The notes under the pieces: model-generated | The model's database searches: none | Told to the model about the DNA's origin: nothing | The model's input: only the letters and a program-made list of their open reading frames with translations | Part shown: one piece after another, positions 7,526 to 17,222 of the stretch | Layout of the letters: every line of letters starts with the position of its first letter | Position numbering within the stretch: position 1 is the stretch's first letter | Program-made: the position numbers and the translations under genes | Assembly: GCA_902591665.1 (NCBI GenBank) | Contig: CACJBO010000005.1 | Coordinates: 1 to 64,000 of the forward strand | Direction: 5' to 3' | Origin: an uncultured SAR86 cluster bacterium | GTDB lineage: Bacteria; Pseudomonadota; Gammaproteobacteria; Magnimaribacterales; D2472 | Length of the DNA: 64,000 nucleotides

Positions 7526-10162
7526 ATGAATCCAGAAGACAAAGATCCAATAGAAACGAGTGAATGGTTAGAAGCAATCAATAGCGTAATTGAAGAGGAG
7601 GGAGTAGACAGAGCATCCTTTCTTATGACAAAGCTAGCCAAAAGATTGAATGAAGAAGGCGCAATACCAACATATAACTTAACAACACCATTTAGAAACT
7701 CTATTCCTGTAAAAGATGAAGCTCAAATGCCTGGTGATTTATTTATGGAAAGAAGAATTAGGTCTCTTATCAGGTGGAACGCATTAGCTTTAGTTTTAAG
7801 AGCAAATAAAAATGATGATGATTTGGGCGGCCATATTTCAACATTTTCATCTGCTGCTACATTATATGATGTAGGTTTTAATTATTTCTTTAGAGGATCT
7901 GAAGGTCAGCTTGAAGATTTAATATATTACCAAGGACATTCTTCTCCCGGTATATATGCAAGATCCTTCCTTGAAGGTTATTTACATGAAGAGGATCTAG
8001 ATAATTTTAGAAGAGAAGTTAAAAAACCAGGACTTTCTTCATATCCTCATCCATGGTTGATGCCAGAATATTGGCAATTCCCAACAGTATCTATGGGTTT
8101 AGGTCCAATTATGGGAATTTATCAAGCTCATATCATGAGATATATGTCAGCAAGAGGACTTGTGCCTAGAAACGATAGAAAAGTATGGGTCTTTTGTGGT
8201 GATGGTGAAATGGATGAACCGGAGTCAAAAGGTGCTATTGCGCTTGCAGGAAGGGAAAGTCTTGAGAACTTAATTTTTGTTATTAATTGTAATCTGCAAA
8301 GACTAGATGGGCCTGTGAGAGGAAATGGAAAAATTATTCAAGAGTTAGAGGGATCATTTAGAGGCGCTGGATGGAATGTGATCAAAGTTGTTTGGGGAAG
8401 AAAATGGGACCCAATAATGGCTAAAGATAAAGAAGGTAAGCTTCAAGATATTATGGATGCAGTACTTGACGGAGAAATGCAGAACTTTAAAGCAAAAGGT
8501 GGGGCATACACTAGAGAAAATTTCTTTGCTAAAGATCCTGATGTCTTAAAAATTGTTGAAGATTTGACTGATGAAGACATATATAGGCTAAATAGAGGTG
8601 GTCATGATCCTTATAAAGTTTATGCTGCATATCATAAAGCTGTAAATTCATCAGGAGCTCCAACAGTAATTTTAGCTCTTACAACAAAAGGTTATGGAGT
8701 TGGTTCAAGAGAGGCCGATAATACAACTCATCAAGTTAAAAAATTATCATTGGACAATATCAAAGCATTCAGAGATAAATTTAATATACCTGTTACAGAC
8801 GAAGATATTGAACAAATACCGTATGTAAGGCCGCCTGAAGACTCACCAGAAATGCAGTATCTTAAGAAAACTAGAGCTAAGCTTGGCGGACCTATTCCAA
8901 GAAGAAGGAAAGACTCTAAAGTTTTAAAAATGCCAGATGACAAGTCATTTTCAAAACTATATCAAGGTTCAGAAGGAAGAAATATTTCAACTACAATGGC
9001 AACTGTCAGAGTTATAACAGATTTATTAAAAGATAAAGAAATAGGTAAAAGAATCGTCCCAATTGTTCCTGATGAAGCTAGAACTTTTGGTATGGAGGCA
9101 TTATTTAGACAAGTAGGTATTTATTCATCTGCTGGTCAAAATTATGAGCCTGAAGATGCAGATAAGGTCATGTGGTATAAGGAATCTAAAGAAGGCGTGA
9201 TGCTTGAGGAGGGTATTACTGAAGCTGGAGCCTTTTCTGCATGGACTGCTTTGGCAACAGCATACACCAATTACGACTTTCCAATGATCCCATTTTATTT
9301 ATTTTATTCAATGTTTGGATTTCAAAGAATTCATGATTTGGCATGGGCAGCTGGAGATTCTCAGGCAAAAGGTTTCTTAATTGGCGCAACATCTGGCAGA
9401 ACAACACTTAATGGTGAAGGGCTTCAACATCAGGATGGACATAGTCATATTCTTTCATCAACTATCCCTAATTGTTTATCTTATGATCCTACTTTTTCAT
9501 ACGAAATAGCAGTGATTATTAAAGATGGTATTCAAAAAATGTATGTTGAACAAAAAAATTATTTTTATTACATCACAACAATGAATGAAAATTATGAGCA
9601 TCCACCAATGCCAAAGGGAGCTGAAGAAGGAATCATTAAAGGTATGTATAAATTATTGCCTGCAAAAAAACCAGTTATAAGACTTCTTGGTTCAGGTTCT
9701 ATCCTTAATGAATCTATTAAAGCTAAAGAGTTGTTAAGTACTTACGGCATTGAATCTGAAGTATGGAGTGTTACAAGTTTTAACTTACTTCGTAAAGATG
9801 GAATGGAGATTGAAAGAATCAATCAGTTAAATCCAACCAAAAAAGAACAAAAAACATATGTTGAAGAGTGTTTTGAAGACAAACCAATACCTGTTGTTGC
9901 ATCAACTGACTATATGAGATCATATGCAGAACAAATTCGACCTTATGTTAAGCCTGATTACACAGTTTTAGGTACAGATGGTTTTGGTAGAAGTGATTCA
10001 CGAGAAAGCTTAAGAGAGTTTTTTGAGATTGATGCGAATAGCATAGTTCGAGCAGCTGCATATACTCTTCACAAAAATAAAATAATGGATAAAACACAAC
10101 TTAAGAAGATCTATGATGATATTGAGGTTGACCCATTAAAGCCAAATCCTTGGGAAGTTTAA
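7526..10162 (+). CDS. aceE: Pyruvate dehydrogenase E1 component, homodimeric type
   Basis: Thiamine-diphosphate enzyme that decarboxylates pyruvate and transfers the acetyl group to lipoyl E2. The 878-residue length and the whole sequence fit AceE of proteobacteria. The TPP motif begins GDGEMDEPESKGA (about residue 225) and ends near INCNLQRLDGPVRGNGK. The C-terminal region includes SATDY-like ASTDYMRSYAEQIRPYV. The start MNPEDKDPIETSEWLEA matches the normal N terminus. It is the first gene of the long rightward run, divergent to hexR, and its TAA stop shares one base with the aceF ATG. No lipoamide dehydrogenase (E3) gene is present in the window. Confidence 0.97.
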   Translation: MNPEDKDPIETSEWLEAINSVIEEEGVDRASFLMTKLAKRLNEEGAIPTYNLTTPFRNSIPVKDEAQMPGDLFMERRIRSLIRWNALALVLRANKNDDDLGGHISTFSSAATLYDVGFNYFFRGSEGQLEDLIYYQGHSSPGIYARSFLEGYLHEEDLDNFRREVKKPGLSSYPHPWLMPEYWQFPTVSMGLGPIMGIYQAHIMRYMSARGLVPRNDRKVWVFCGDGEMDEPESKGAIALAGRESLENLIFVINCNLQRLDGPVRGNGKIIQELEGSFRGAGWNVIKVVWGRKWDPIMAKDKEGKLQDIMDAVLDGEMQNFKAKGGAYTRENFFAKDPDVLKIVEDLTDEDIYRLNRGGHDPYKVYAAYHKAVNSSGAPTVILALTTKGYGVGSREADNTTHQVKKLSLDNIKAFRDKFNIPVTDEDIEQIPYVRPPEDSPEMQYLKKTRAKLGGPIPRRRKDSKVLKMPDDKSFSKLYQGSEGRNISTTMATVRVITDLLKDKEIGKRIVPIVPDEARTFGMEALFRQVGIYSSAGQNYEPEDADKVMWYKESKEGVMLEEGITEAGAFSAWTALATAYTNYDFPMIPFYLFYSMFGFQRIHDLAWAAGDSQAKGFLIGATSGRTTLNGEGLQHQDGHSHILSSTIPNCLSYDPTFSYEIAVIIKDGIQKMYVEQKNYFYYITTMNENYEHPPMPKGAEEGIIKGMYKLLPAKKPVIRLLGSGSILNESIKAKELLSTYGIESEVWSVTSFNLLRKDGMEIERINQLNPTKKEQKTYVEECFEDKPIPVVASTDYMRSYAEQIRPYVKPDYTVLGTDGFGRSDSRESLREFFEIDANSIVRAAAYTLHKNKIMDKTQLKKIYDDIEVDPLKPNPWEV

Positions 10163-11766
10163 TGTCTACTATTAGCCAAATTAATATTCCTGACCTTGGT
10201 GATGTTGATGAGGTAGAGGTAATTGAAGTTTGCGTAGAGGTGGGTCAAAAAGTTGAGTCTGAAGATTCAATTATGATTCTTGAAACTGACAAAGCAGCAA
10301 TGGAAATACCTGCTTCGGTTAACGGAGAGGTTAAAAGTATCCTCATTAATGTTGGTGATATGGTTAAACAAGGAATGCCATTCGTAGAGATAGAGGTTTT
10401 TGAAACATCAACAGAGGAAATAGATACTTCTGAAGATGAGGATGAAGATAATCTAACTGAATCAAATGAAGAAATAACAAATGATACTTCTGGTAATGAG
10501 CTAACTTTAGCTAAACCTTTGATTCCTGACCTTGGTGATGTTGATGAGGTAGAGGTAATTGAAGTTTGCGTAGAGGTGGGTCAAAAAGTTGAATCTGAAG
10601 ATTCAATTATGATTCTTGAAACTGACAAAGCAGCAATGGAAATACCTGCTTCGGTTAACGGAGAGGTTAAAAGTATCCTCATTAATGTTGGTGATATGGT
10701 TAAACAAGGAATGCCATTCGTAGAGATTGAAACTATAAAAAAAGCTTCTAAAAAAACTAACAAAATTGAAAATATTGTTACTAAAACTGATGTAACTAAA
10801 TCAGATACAGTCAAAGAAACACCTCAAAAAATAAACCAAAATATCCAACCAATAAACTATAAAAATTCATCAGTTCATTCAGGACCAGCAACTAGAAAAC
10901 TTGCTAGAGAGTTCGGAATAAACTTATTAGAGGTTAAAGGCTCTGGTCCAAAAGGCAGAATCTTAAAAGAAGATCTTCATGCATTTGTTTCACAAAGATT
11001 AAATAGTGGTTCAACTCAGGTCGGTTTTCAACATTCTCAACCAGATATAGATTTTTCAAAATGGGGAAGCGTTAGTTTTGAAAAACTTTCAAAATTTCAA
11101 AAGACAGCATCGAAAAATCTGCATACCTCATGGATAAATATTCCTCATGTTACTCAACACGACGATGCTGACATAACAGATTTATTAGCATTGCGCGCAG
11201 ATCTTAATAAGCAACATAAGACAAAAGTTTCTCCATTAGCATACATTATCAAAGCTACAGTAGAAACCTTAAAACTGTACCCTTTGATGAACACATCCCT
11301 AAATAAAAATTTAGATACAGTGGTTTTAAAGGATTATTTTAATATTGGTGTTGCTGTAGATACTCCTGAAGGATTAATCGTCCCAAATATCAAAGATGCT
11401 GATAAAAAGACTATATTGGAGATTTCTGACAACGTAATGAGCTTAGCTAGCCTGGCTAAAGAAAGGAAGCTTAAAGTAGATCAGCTCAAAGGCGCAACAT
11501 TTACAATATCCTCATTAAGTGGCATTGGTGGAAAATACTTCACACCGATTATTAATCCACCTGAAGTTGCAATATTGGGTTTATCAAAACCGTTTGATAA
11601 CCTTTATTTAGATAATAAGAAAGTCGTTAATAAAAAGCTTTTACCAGTTTCACTCTCCTATGATCACAGGGTGATCAATGGAGCATATGCAGCAAGATTT
11701 GTTTCAGAGTTATCTAAACAGTTAAATCAAATTCAATCTTTAAAGGAATCTTTCAATGGATCTTAA
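10162..11766 (+). CDS. aceF: Pyruvate dehydrogenase E2, dihydrolipoamide acetyltransferase
   Basis: Core of the pyruvate dehydrogenase complex; accepts acetyl groups on lipoyl lysines and passes them to CoA. Two lipoyl domains (about 5-78 and 117-190) carry the lysine in ETDKAAMEI at K44 and K156. A charged, flexible linker leads to the E1/E3-binding domain (SGPATRKLAREFGINLLEVK, from about 239) and the catalytic domain ending with SYDHRVINGA (about 498, catalytic His). The start is ATG 10162, overlapping the aceE stop as TAATG, rather than a TTG 12 bases upstream. The two lipoyl domains are almost identical in DNA as well as protein. The end overlaps zwf by 11 bases. Confidence 0.97.
   Translation: MSTISQINIPDLGDVDEVEVIEVCVEVGQKVESEDSIMILETDKAAMEIPASVNGEVKSILINVGDMVKQGMPFVEIEVFETSTEEIDTSEDEDEDNLTESNEEITNDTSGNELTLAKPLIPDLGDVDEVEVIEVCVEVGQKVESEDSIMILETDKAAMEIPASVNGEVKSILINVGDMVKQGMPFVEIETIKKASKKTNKIENIVTKTDVTKSDTVKETPQKINQNIQPINYKNSSVHSGPATRKLAREFGINLLEVKGSGPKGRILKEDLHAFVSQRLNSGSTQVGFQHSQPDIDFSKWGSVSFEKLSKFQKTASKNLHTSWINIPHVTQHDDADITDLLALRADLNKQHKTKVSPLAYIIKATVETLKLYPLMNTSLNKNLDTVVLKDYFNIGVAVDTPEGLIVPNIKDADKKTILEISDNVMSLASLAKERKLKVDQLKGATFTISSLSGIGGKYFTPIINPPEVAILGLSKPFDNLYLDNKKVVNKKLLPVSLSYDHRVINGAYAARFVSELSKQLNQIQSLKESFNGS
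10186..10391 (+). repeat. Lipoyl-domain direct repeat, copy 1
   Basis: A 206-base stretch inside aceF, repeated 336 bases downstream with a single base difference (G at 10257, A at 10593). It encodes lipoyl domain 1. Silent positions are conserved too, so the identity reflects recent duplication or gene conversion rather than protein selection alone. Confidence 0.95.
10522..10727 (+). repeat. Lipoyl-domain direct repeat, copy 2
   Basis: Second copy of the 206-base unit, encoding lipoyl domain 2. The only difference from copy 1 is at 10593 and is silent (GAG to GAA). Between the copies is an acidic linker (residues roughly 79-115). Confidence 0.95.
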
Positions 11767-13222
11767 TACATTTAATTTATATCTTTTTGGTGGAACTGGA
11801 GATTTATCCAATAGAAAATTGATACCTGCTATATTCAGACAAGAAACACTTGGAAATATAAATAATGACAGTGAAATTATAGGTCTTGGATCAAGAGATA
11901 TATCAGTTGATGACTATACTTCTATGGTTCAAGAATCATTAACAAAGCACTTTCCAGGATTTAATGAAAATGATGAGGCTTGGAAAAGGTTTTCTAAAAG
12001 ATTGAGTTATATAAAAATTGATATAAATTCAAAAGAAGATTGGAAAAATATTAACAATATTCCAACTAATAAAGCTGTTGTATATTATTTGGCTACTCCG
12101 CCAAATTTATATAAGCAAATAGCAACCTGCTTAAAAGAAAATAACTTAATTCAAGATAACTGCCGTGTTGTAGTTGAAAAGCCTATTGGAACAGACCTCG
12201 AATCAGCAGAGGATATAAATAATTCACTGTCAGCTGGTTTTAATGAAACTCAAATCTATAGAATAGATCATTACCTAGGTAAAGAAGCGGTGCAAAATCT
12301 TTTAGCGTTAAGATTTGCAAATACTATTTTTGAAAAAAGTTGGTCAAATTCAGCTATAGACCATATTCAAATTACTGTCGCAGAAGATTTGGGTGTTGAA
12401 GATCGCGGTGGCTATTATGATGAAACTGGTGCCTTAAGGGATATGGTGCAAAACCATTTACTACAGATTTTATGCTTAATTGCGATGGAACCACCTGTAT
12501 CGATTCAAAGTGAATCGGTAAGGGATGAGAAGCTAAAAGTTCTTAAGTCTTTAGCACCTTTTACAGAAGATACAATTGCTTTAAATTCAGTTAGAGCACA
12601 GTATCTTGATGGTATCTCAAAAGGTGAGCCAGCATGTGCCTATTTAGATGAGAATGGTGTTGATCCAAAAAATAATACTGAAACCTTTGTTGCTCTCAAA
12701 CTAGAAATTAATAATTGGAGATGGTCAGGCGTTCCTTTTTATTTAAGAACAGGAAAAAGGATGAACTCAAAATCATCTGAGATAGTTGTGAGGTATAAAT
12801 CTGTGCCTCATAATATTTTTTCAAAAGAAGCTGCATTAAAACCAGACCAGCTTGTTTTAAGAATTCACCCTGATGAAGGAATTGATTTAAAGCTTAATAC
12901 CAAACAACCTGGAGTATCTGGATATGATTTAGAAGAACTTCCATTAGATTTAAATCTACATGACTATCATGAATTAGGTCATCAGGATTGTTATGAAAGA
13001 TTGCTTTTAGATGTTATCAGAGGTAATCCATCATTATTTGTAAGACGTGATGAAATTGAAGCATCATGGAAGTGGATAGATAACATTATTAATCTATGGA
13101 AATCGCAAGATGTCCCTATGGAAGAGTACATATCGGGGGGTTGGGGTCCATCAAATGCAGATTTACTTCTCAAAAGAGATTTTAGATCTTGGAAAAATGG
13201 ATCATCAAAAAAATCAAAATGA
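11756..13222 (+). CDS. zwf: Glucose-6-phosphate 1-dehydrogenase
   Basis: Oxidises glucose 6-phosphate to 6-phosphogluconolactone with NAD(P)+, entry to the Entner-Doudoroff and pentose phosphate routes. The 488-residue protein has the Rossmann motif FGGTGDLSNRK (11-21), the catalytic RIDHYLGKE (about 169-177) and the substrate-binding GVPFYLRTGKRM segment. Length is normal. Its start overlaps the aceF end by 11 bases and its TGA stop overlaps the edd ATG (ATGA), so translation is likely coupled through the cluster. The order aceE-aceF-zwf-edd-eda puts glucose oxidation and pyruvate oxidation in one transcript, which is uncommon. Confidence 0.97.
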   Translation: MDLNTFNLYLFGGTGDLSNRKLIPAIFRQETLGNINNDSEIIGLGSRDISVDDYTSMVQESLTKHFPGFNENDEAWKRFSKRLSYIKIDINSKEDWKNINNIPTNKAVVYYLATPPNLYKQIATCLKENNLIQDNCRVVVEKPIGTDLESAEDINNSLSAGFNETQIYRIDHYLGKEAVQNLLALRFANTIFEKSWSNSAIDHIQITVAEDLGVEDRGGYYDETGALRDMVQNHLLQILCLIAMEPPVSIQSESVRDEKLKVLKSLAPFTEDTIALNSVRAQYLDGISKGEPACAYLDENGVDPKNNTETFVALKLEINNWRWSGVPFYLRTGKRMNSKSSEIVVRYKSVPHNIFSKEAALKPDQLVLRIHPDEGIDLKLNTKQPGVSGYDLEELPLDLNLHDYHELGHQDCYERLLLDVIRGNPSLFVRRDEIEASWKWIDNIINLWKSQDVPMEEYISGGWGPSNADLLLKRDFRSWKNGSSKKSK

Positions 13223-15006
13223 ATAAACAATTAATAAATATTAAAGATCGAATCGAAGAAAGAAGTAAAGATTTAAGGTCTAGTTATTTAGAAAAAATAA
13301 AATTCTCCTCAGAGCAATCAAAATCTGCAAGAGATAATATGGGATGTAGTAATATAGCTCATGCCTTTGCTTCATGCGATAAAGCACAACAAGATCAAGG
13401 AGCTAATGGTGGGACAGTCATCGGCATAGTTTCTGCATATAATGATATGCTTTCAGCTCATGCTCCCTTAAAGGACTATCCAAATGTGATTAAAAATTCA
13501 TCAGAAAAAAGAAATGCTATAGCAAGAGTTGCTGGTGGTGTTCCTGCAATGTGCGATGGAATTACTCAGGGTGAGCCTGGGATGGAGCTTTCATTATTTA
13601 GCAGAGATGTGATTGCCTTGTCTACTGCTGTAGCTTTTTCACATAATGTTTTTGATGCTGGTATATGTCTAGGTGTGTGTGACAAAATTGTACCTGGATT
13701 AGTTATAGGTGCTCTCTCTTTTGGACACTTTCCAATAGCCATGCTTCCTGCTGGACCTATGCCTACTGGAATCTCAAATGAAGAAAAATCAGCTAACAGA
13801 AAAAAGTATGCTAGCGGAGAAATAGATAGATCTGCATTGATATCATCTGAACAATCTGCATATCATAGTTCAGGCACTTGTACCTTCTATGGCACTGCTA
13901 ATACCAATCAGTTAATAATGGAAGTGATGGGTCTTCAACTACCAAGTGCATCATTTTTTCAACCTAACACTAAAGAGAGAGAATTATTAATAGATAAAAC
14001 TGTCGAATGCATTTTAGACCTAAAAGAAAAAGATATAAAAATGGGTGAAATGCTTGATTCAAAGAGTTGGGTCAATGCTATTGTTGGTTTAATTGCTAGC
14101 GGCGGGTCCACAAATTTAGCAATTCACTTAATAGCTATGGCTGAGGCTGGTGGTTTCAAAATAACTATAGAAGATATTGATGAGATAGCATCTATCACAC
14201 CAATAATTGCAAATGTATATCCAAATGGAACAGCTGATGTAAATGAATTCCATAACTCAGGAGGTGTTGCAGCATTCATTGGATCTCTTCTTGATGGTGG
14301 TTATTTATTTGATGATGTTCAAACTCTTCTTGGTTATGGATTGGGTGTATACAGAAATAAATTAGAGATTCAAGATGAAAGTCTAATATGGAAAGATAAA
14401 TCAATAATTCTAGATCAAAGTATTATTAGAGATATTAATAATCCTTTCAGACAAAGTGGTGGATTGAAATTAATAAATGGAAACATTGGCAAGGGAGTCA
14501 TTAAAACCTCCGCATTAAAAAATCCTGATAAGGTTATTAAAGCTCCTGCGGTTGTATTTGATGATCAGGAAGAGGTTTTAAAAGCATTTAATGAAGGTGA
14601 ATTAAATAAAGATTTAATAATTGTAGTAAGAGGCCAGGGTCCATCAGCAAATGGTATGCCAGAGCTTCACAAGCTGACCTCACCATTAAATGTTCTTCAA
14701 TCAAAGGGCTTTGATATAGCTATTATTACTGATGGAAGAATGTCAGGTGCTTCTGGAAGTGTCCCGGCTGTTATTCATATTACTCCTGAAGCAAAAAACT
14801 TGGGTGCTATTGGTCTTATACATAATGACGATTTAATTGAATTAGATATTAAAAAAGGAACCTTTAAGCTATTAGTTGAGAATAATATTCTTGAGAAAAG
14901 AACTCATGCAGAAATTAACCATAGCCATCAAGGAATTGGCAGAGAGCTCTTTAAATCATTTAGGGAGAAAGTTGGTTCTGTAGAAACTGGAGCATCTATT
15001 TTCTAA
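13219..15006 (+). CDS. edd: Phosphogluconate dehydratase
   Basis: Dehydrates 6-phosphogluconate to 2-keto-3-deoxy-6-phosphogluconate, the first committed Entner-Doudoroff step. It belongs to the IlvD/Edd Fe-S family; cysteines in MGCSNIAHAFASC, VPAMCDGITQGEPGMELS and GVCDKIVPGL fit the cluster ligands. An upstream ATG at 13189 is in frame, but ATG 13219 makes a four-base ATGA overlap with zwf and gives MNKQLINIKDRIEERSKDLR, which aligns with the E. coli start. The protein is then 595 residues, close to the usual 600. The TAA stop shares one base with the eda ATG. The product is the HexR effector. Confidence 0.96.
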   Translation: MNKQLINIKDRIEERSKDLRSSYLEKIKFSSEQSKSARDNMGCSNIAHAFASCDKAQQDQGANGGTVIGIVSAYNDMLSAHAPLKDYPNVIKNSSEKRNAIARVAGGVPAMCDGITQGEPGMELSLFSRDVIALSTAVAFSHNVFDAGICLGVCDKIVPGLVIGALSFGHFPIAMLPAGPMPTGISNEEKSANRKKYASGEIDRSALISSEQSAYHSSGTCTFYGTANTNQLIMEVMGLQLPSASFFQPNTKERELLIDKTVECILDLKEKDIKMGEMLDSKSWVNAIVGLIASGGSTNLAIHLIAMAEAGGFKITIEDIDEIASITPIIANVYPNGTADVNEFHNSGGVAAFIGSLLDGGYLFDDVQTLLGYGLGVYRNKLEIQDESLIWKDKSIILDQSIIRDINNPFRQSGGLKLINGNIGKGVIKTSALKNPDKVIKAPAVVFDDQEEVLKAFNEGELNKDLIIVVRGQGPSANGMPELHKLTSPLNVLQSKGFDIAIITDGRMSGASGSVPAVIHITPEAKNLGAIGLIHNDDLIELDIKKGTFKLLVENNILEKRTHAEINHSHQGIGRELFKSFREKVGSVETGASIF

Positions 15007-15632
15007 TGAGTATATTCAATATTATTAATGAAGCTAAGTTAATTCCTTTAACAACTATAACTTCAAGAGAGGATGTAGAACCCTTGTGTGAGGTTTTGGT
15101 TGAAGCTTCAATTCCGCTTATAGAAATTACATTAAGACACAAGAGAACTTTAGATATAATTGATGAATTTAATAAATTTCCTGAAGTTCATTTAGGAGTA
15201 GGCACCGTAAGATCTAAATCACATATTGACCTTGCTATTAATGCAAGCGCTTCATTCCTAATTACTCCTGGCTATTCTGAAAATCTTTTAGATTACGCAA
15301 AACAAAAGAATATCCCTTTAATACCTGGTGTTCAGACACCATCAGAAATCATGAAAGCCAATGAAGCTGGTTTGAGTACTCTTAAATTTTTTCCAGCTGA
15401 GCTCTCAGGAGGTGTAGATAGACTTAAAGCCTATAAATCAGTATTTTCTGATATAAAATTTATTCCAACAGGTGGAATTACAAATGGAAATGCATTAAGT
15501 TATTTGGCTTTAGATAATGTAATTGCTGTTGGAGCATCAGCTTTAATATCACCTGATTTAATTAATTCAAAATCATGGTCTGAGATTAAAAATAATTTAA
15601 AAGAATCAAAAGAATTAATTAACAAAAGTTAA
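15006..15632 (+). CDS. eda: KDPG aldolase
   Basis: Cleaves 2-keto-3-deoxy-6-phosphogluconate to pyruvate and glyceraldehyde 3-phosphate, completing the Entner-Doudoroff pathway. At 208 residues it is a standard class I aldolase: E40 and R44 in PLIEITLRHKRT, phosphate-binding PGVQTPSEIMKA, and the Schiff-base lysine K127 in TLKFFPAE. The start overlaps the edd stop as TAATG. It feeds pyruvate to the AceEF complex encoded upstream. Sixteen bases separate it from the symporter gene. Confidence 0.97.
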   Translation: MSIFNIINEAKLIPLTTITSREDVEPLCEVLVEASIPLIEITLRHKRTLDIIDEFNKFPEVHLGVGTVRSKSHIDLAINASASFLITPGYSENLLDYAKQKNIPLIPGVQTPSEIMKANEAGLSTLKFFPAELSGGVDRLKAYKSVFSDIKFIPTGGITNGNALSYLALDNVIAVGASALISPDLINSKSWSEIKNNLKESKELINKS

Positions 15633-15647
15633 CCTAAGGAGAGGGTA

Positions 15648-17213
15648 ATGTTTAACACATTAGATTGGATTATTGTAGGTTTTTATTGTATTGGCATTAT
15701 CTCTCTCGCAACATATGTTTCAAGAACATCCTCAGGCAAAGAAAGGACTGCAGAAGATTATTTTTTAGCAGGTCGCTCTCTTCCTTGGTGGGCAATTGGC
15801 GCATCATTAATAGCAGCAAATATTTCAGCAGAACAAATTATTGGCATGTCTGGCCAGGGATTTGTAGTTGGCATGGCAATTGCAGTTTGGGAATTAACAG
15901 CAGCAATAGCTTTAATTGTGATGGCAAAATTTTTTCTTCCTTTATTTCTTGAAAAAAAGATTTATACGATGCCTCAATTTTTAGAGGAAAGATTTGATAG
16001 AAGAGTAAGTTTAGTTCTTTCTTTCTTTTGGCTTACTGTCTATATTTTTATAAATCTAACAACAGTGCTTTGGCTTGGTTCAATTGCTATTAACACCTTA
16101 ACAGGTTTATCTTTAGTTAATGGTCTAATTTTATTAGCATTATTATCTCTAGCTTACTCTCTGTCTGGAGGCTTAAAAGCTGTTGCAATGACAGATATTG
16201 TTCAGGTTGTTCTCTTAATATTTGGAGGTCTTGCTGTTTCTTACATAGCATTGAATACAATCTCTGATAACTCTGGTGTTCTCAGTGGTTTAACTATTGT
16301 TTACCAAGAACTCCCAGAAAAATTTGATATGATTTTATCACCTGATAATCCATCGTATGAAAATCTTCCAGGCATATGGATATTACTTGGTGCAGGGGTA
16401 TGGATTGGTCATTTTGCCTATTGGGGCTTTAATCAATATATCACTCAAAGAGCACTTGGTGCTAAATCAATCAAAGAAGCTCAAAAGGGTGTGATGTTTG
16501 CTGCATACTTAAAGTTATTAATGCCTTTGGTAATTGTGTTGCCAGGTATATGCGCAGCAATTTTATTCCCAGTTCTAGAAAAATCTGATCAAGCTTATCC
16601 AACCATGATGTCTCTTTTACCAAATGGGCTATTAGGTTTAACTTTTGCAGCTCTTATTGCTGCAATTGTTTCATCGTTAGCCTCTATGACAAATAGTATT
16701 AGTACTATTTTTACTATGGATATTTATAGAAAGTTTTCTAAGAATCATGTCTCTGAATCAAAATTAATCAGTATTGGACGAAACACTGTTATTGTTTCTC
16801 TATTAATTGCTGTAATAGTTGCAAAGCCACTTTTAGGTAGCTTTGATTCTATATTTCAATATATCCAAAACTTTACCGGTCTTTTTACACCAGGAATATT
16901 AGTTATATTTTTAGTTGCCTTATTTTGGAATAAAGCTACAACTCTATCTACACTGGTAGCAGCTATATCTTCATTAGTTTTATCTGTTTTTATAAGTTTT
17001 ACTTTTCCAGAATTACCATACATACATAGAATGGGAATAGTTTTCTTTATCTCTGGATTTGCATGTTACATGACAGCCTTGATTCAAGGATATCAAATAC
17101 AGGCTAAGGCTATTGATTTAAATGGAATAGATTTTACAACTTCTAGGTCTTTCAATATAAACACAATAATCGTAGTAAGTGTTTTGGCATTTATCTATAT
17201 AACTTTTGCATAA
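15648..17213 (+). CDS. Sodium/solute symporter (SGLT-like)
   Basis: Inner-membrane sodium-coupled transporter of the SSS family, 521 residues with about 13-14 hydrophobic segments. The segment EDYFLAGRSLPWWAIGASL (about 37-55) and the following SAEQIIGMSGQG region are typical of the sugar-type members (SGLT, vSGLT). A strong AAGGAGAGGG ribosome site precedes ATG 15648, which is unusual in this otherwise tightly overlapped cluster. Placed between eda and glycoside hydrolases plus glucokinase, it most likely imports glucose released in the periplasm by the GH3 enzyme. The substrate is inferred from context. Confidence 0.88.
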   Translation: MFNTLDWIIVGFYCIGIISLATYVSRTSSGKERTAEDYFLAGRSLPWWAIGASLIAANISAEQIIGMSGQGFVVGMAIAVWELTAAIALIVMAKFFLPLFLEKKIYTMPQFLEERFDRRVSLVLSFFWLTVYIFINLTTVLWLGSIAINTLTGLSLVNGLILLALLSLAYSLSGGLKAVAMTDIVQVVLLIFGGLAVSYIALNTISDNSGVLSGLTIVYQELPEKFDMILSPDNPSYENLPGIWILLGAGVWIGHFAYWGFNQYITQRALGAKSIKEAQKGVMFAAYLKLLMPLVIVLPGICAAILFPVLEKSDQAYPTMMSLLPNGLLGLTFAALIAAIVSSLASMTNSISTIFTMDIYRKFSKNHVSESKLISIGRNTVIVSLLIAVIVAKPLLGSFDSIFQYIQNFTGLFTPGILVIFLVALFWNKATTLSTLVAAISSLVLSVFISFTFPELPYIHRMGIVFFISGFACYMTALIQGYQIQAKAIDLNGIDFTTSRSFNINTIIVVSVLAFIYITFA

Positions 17214-17222
17214 AAAAGAAGT

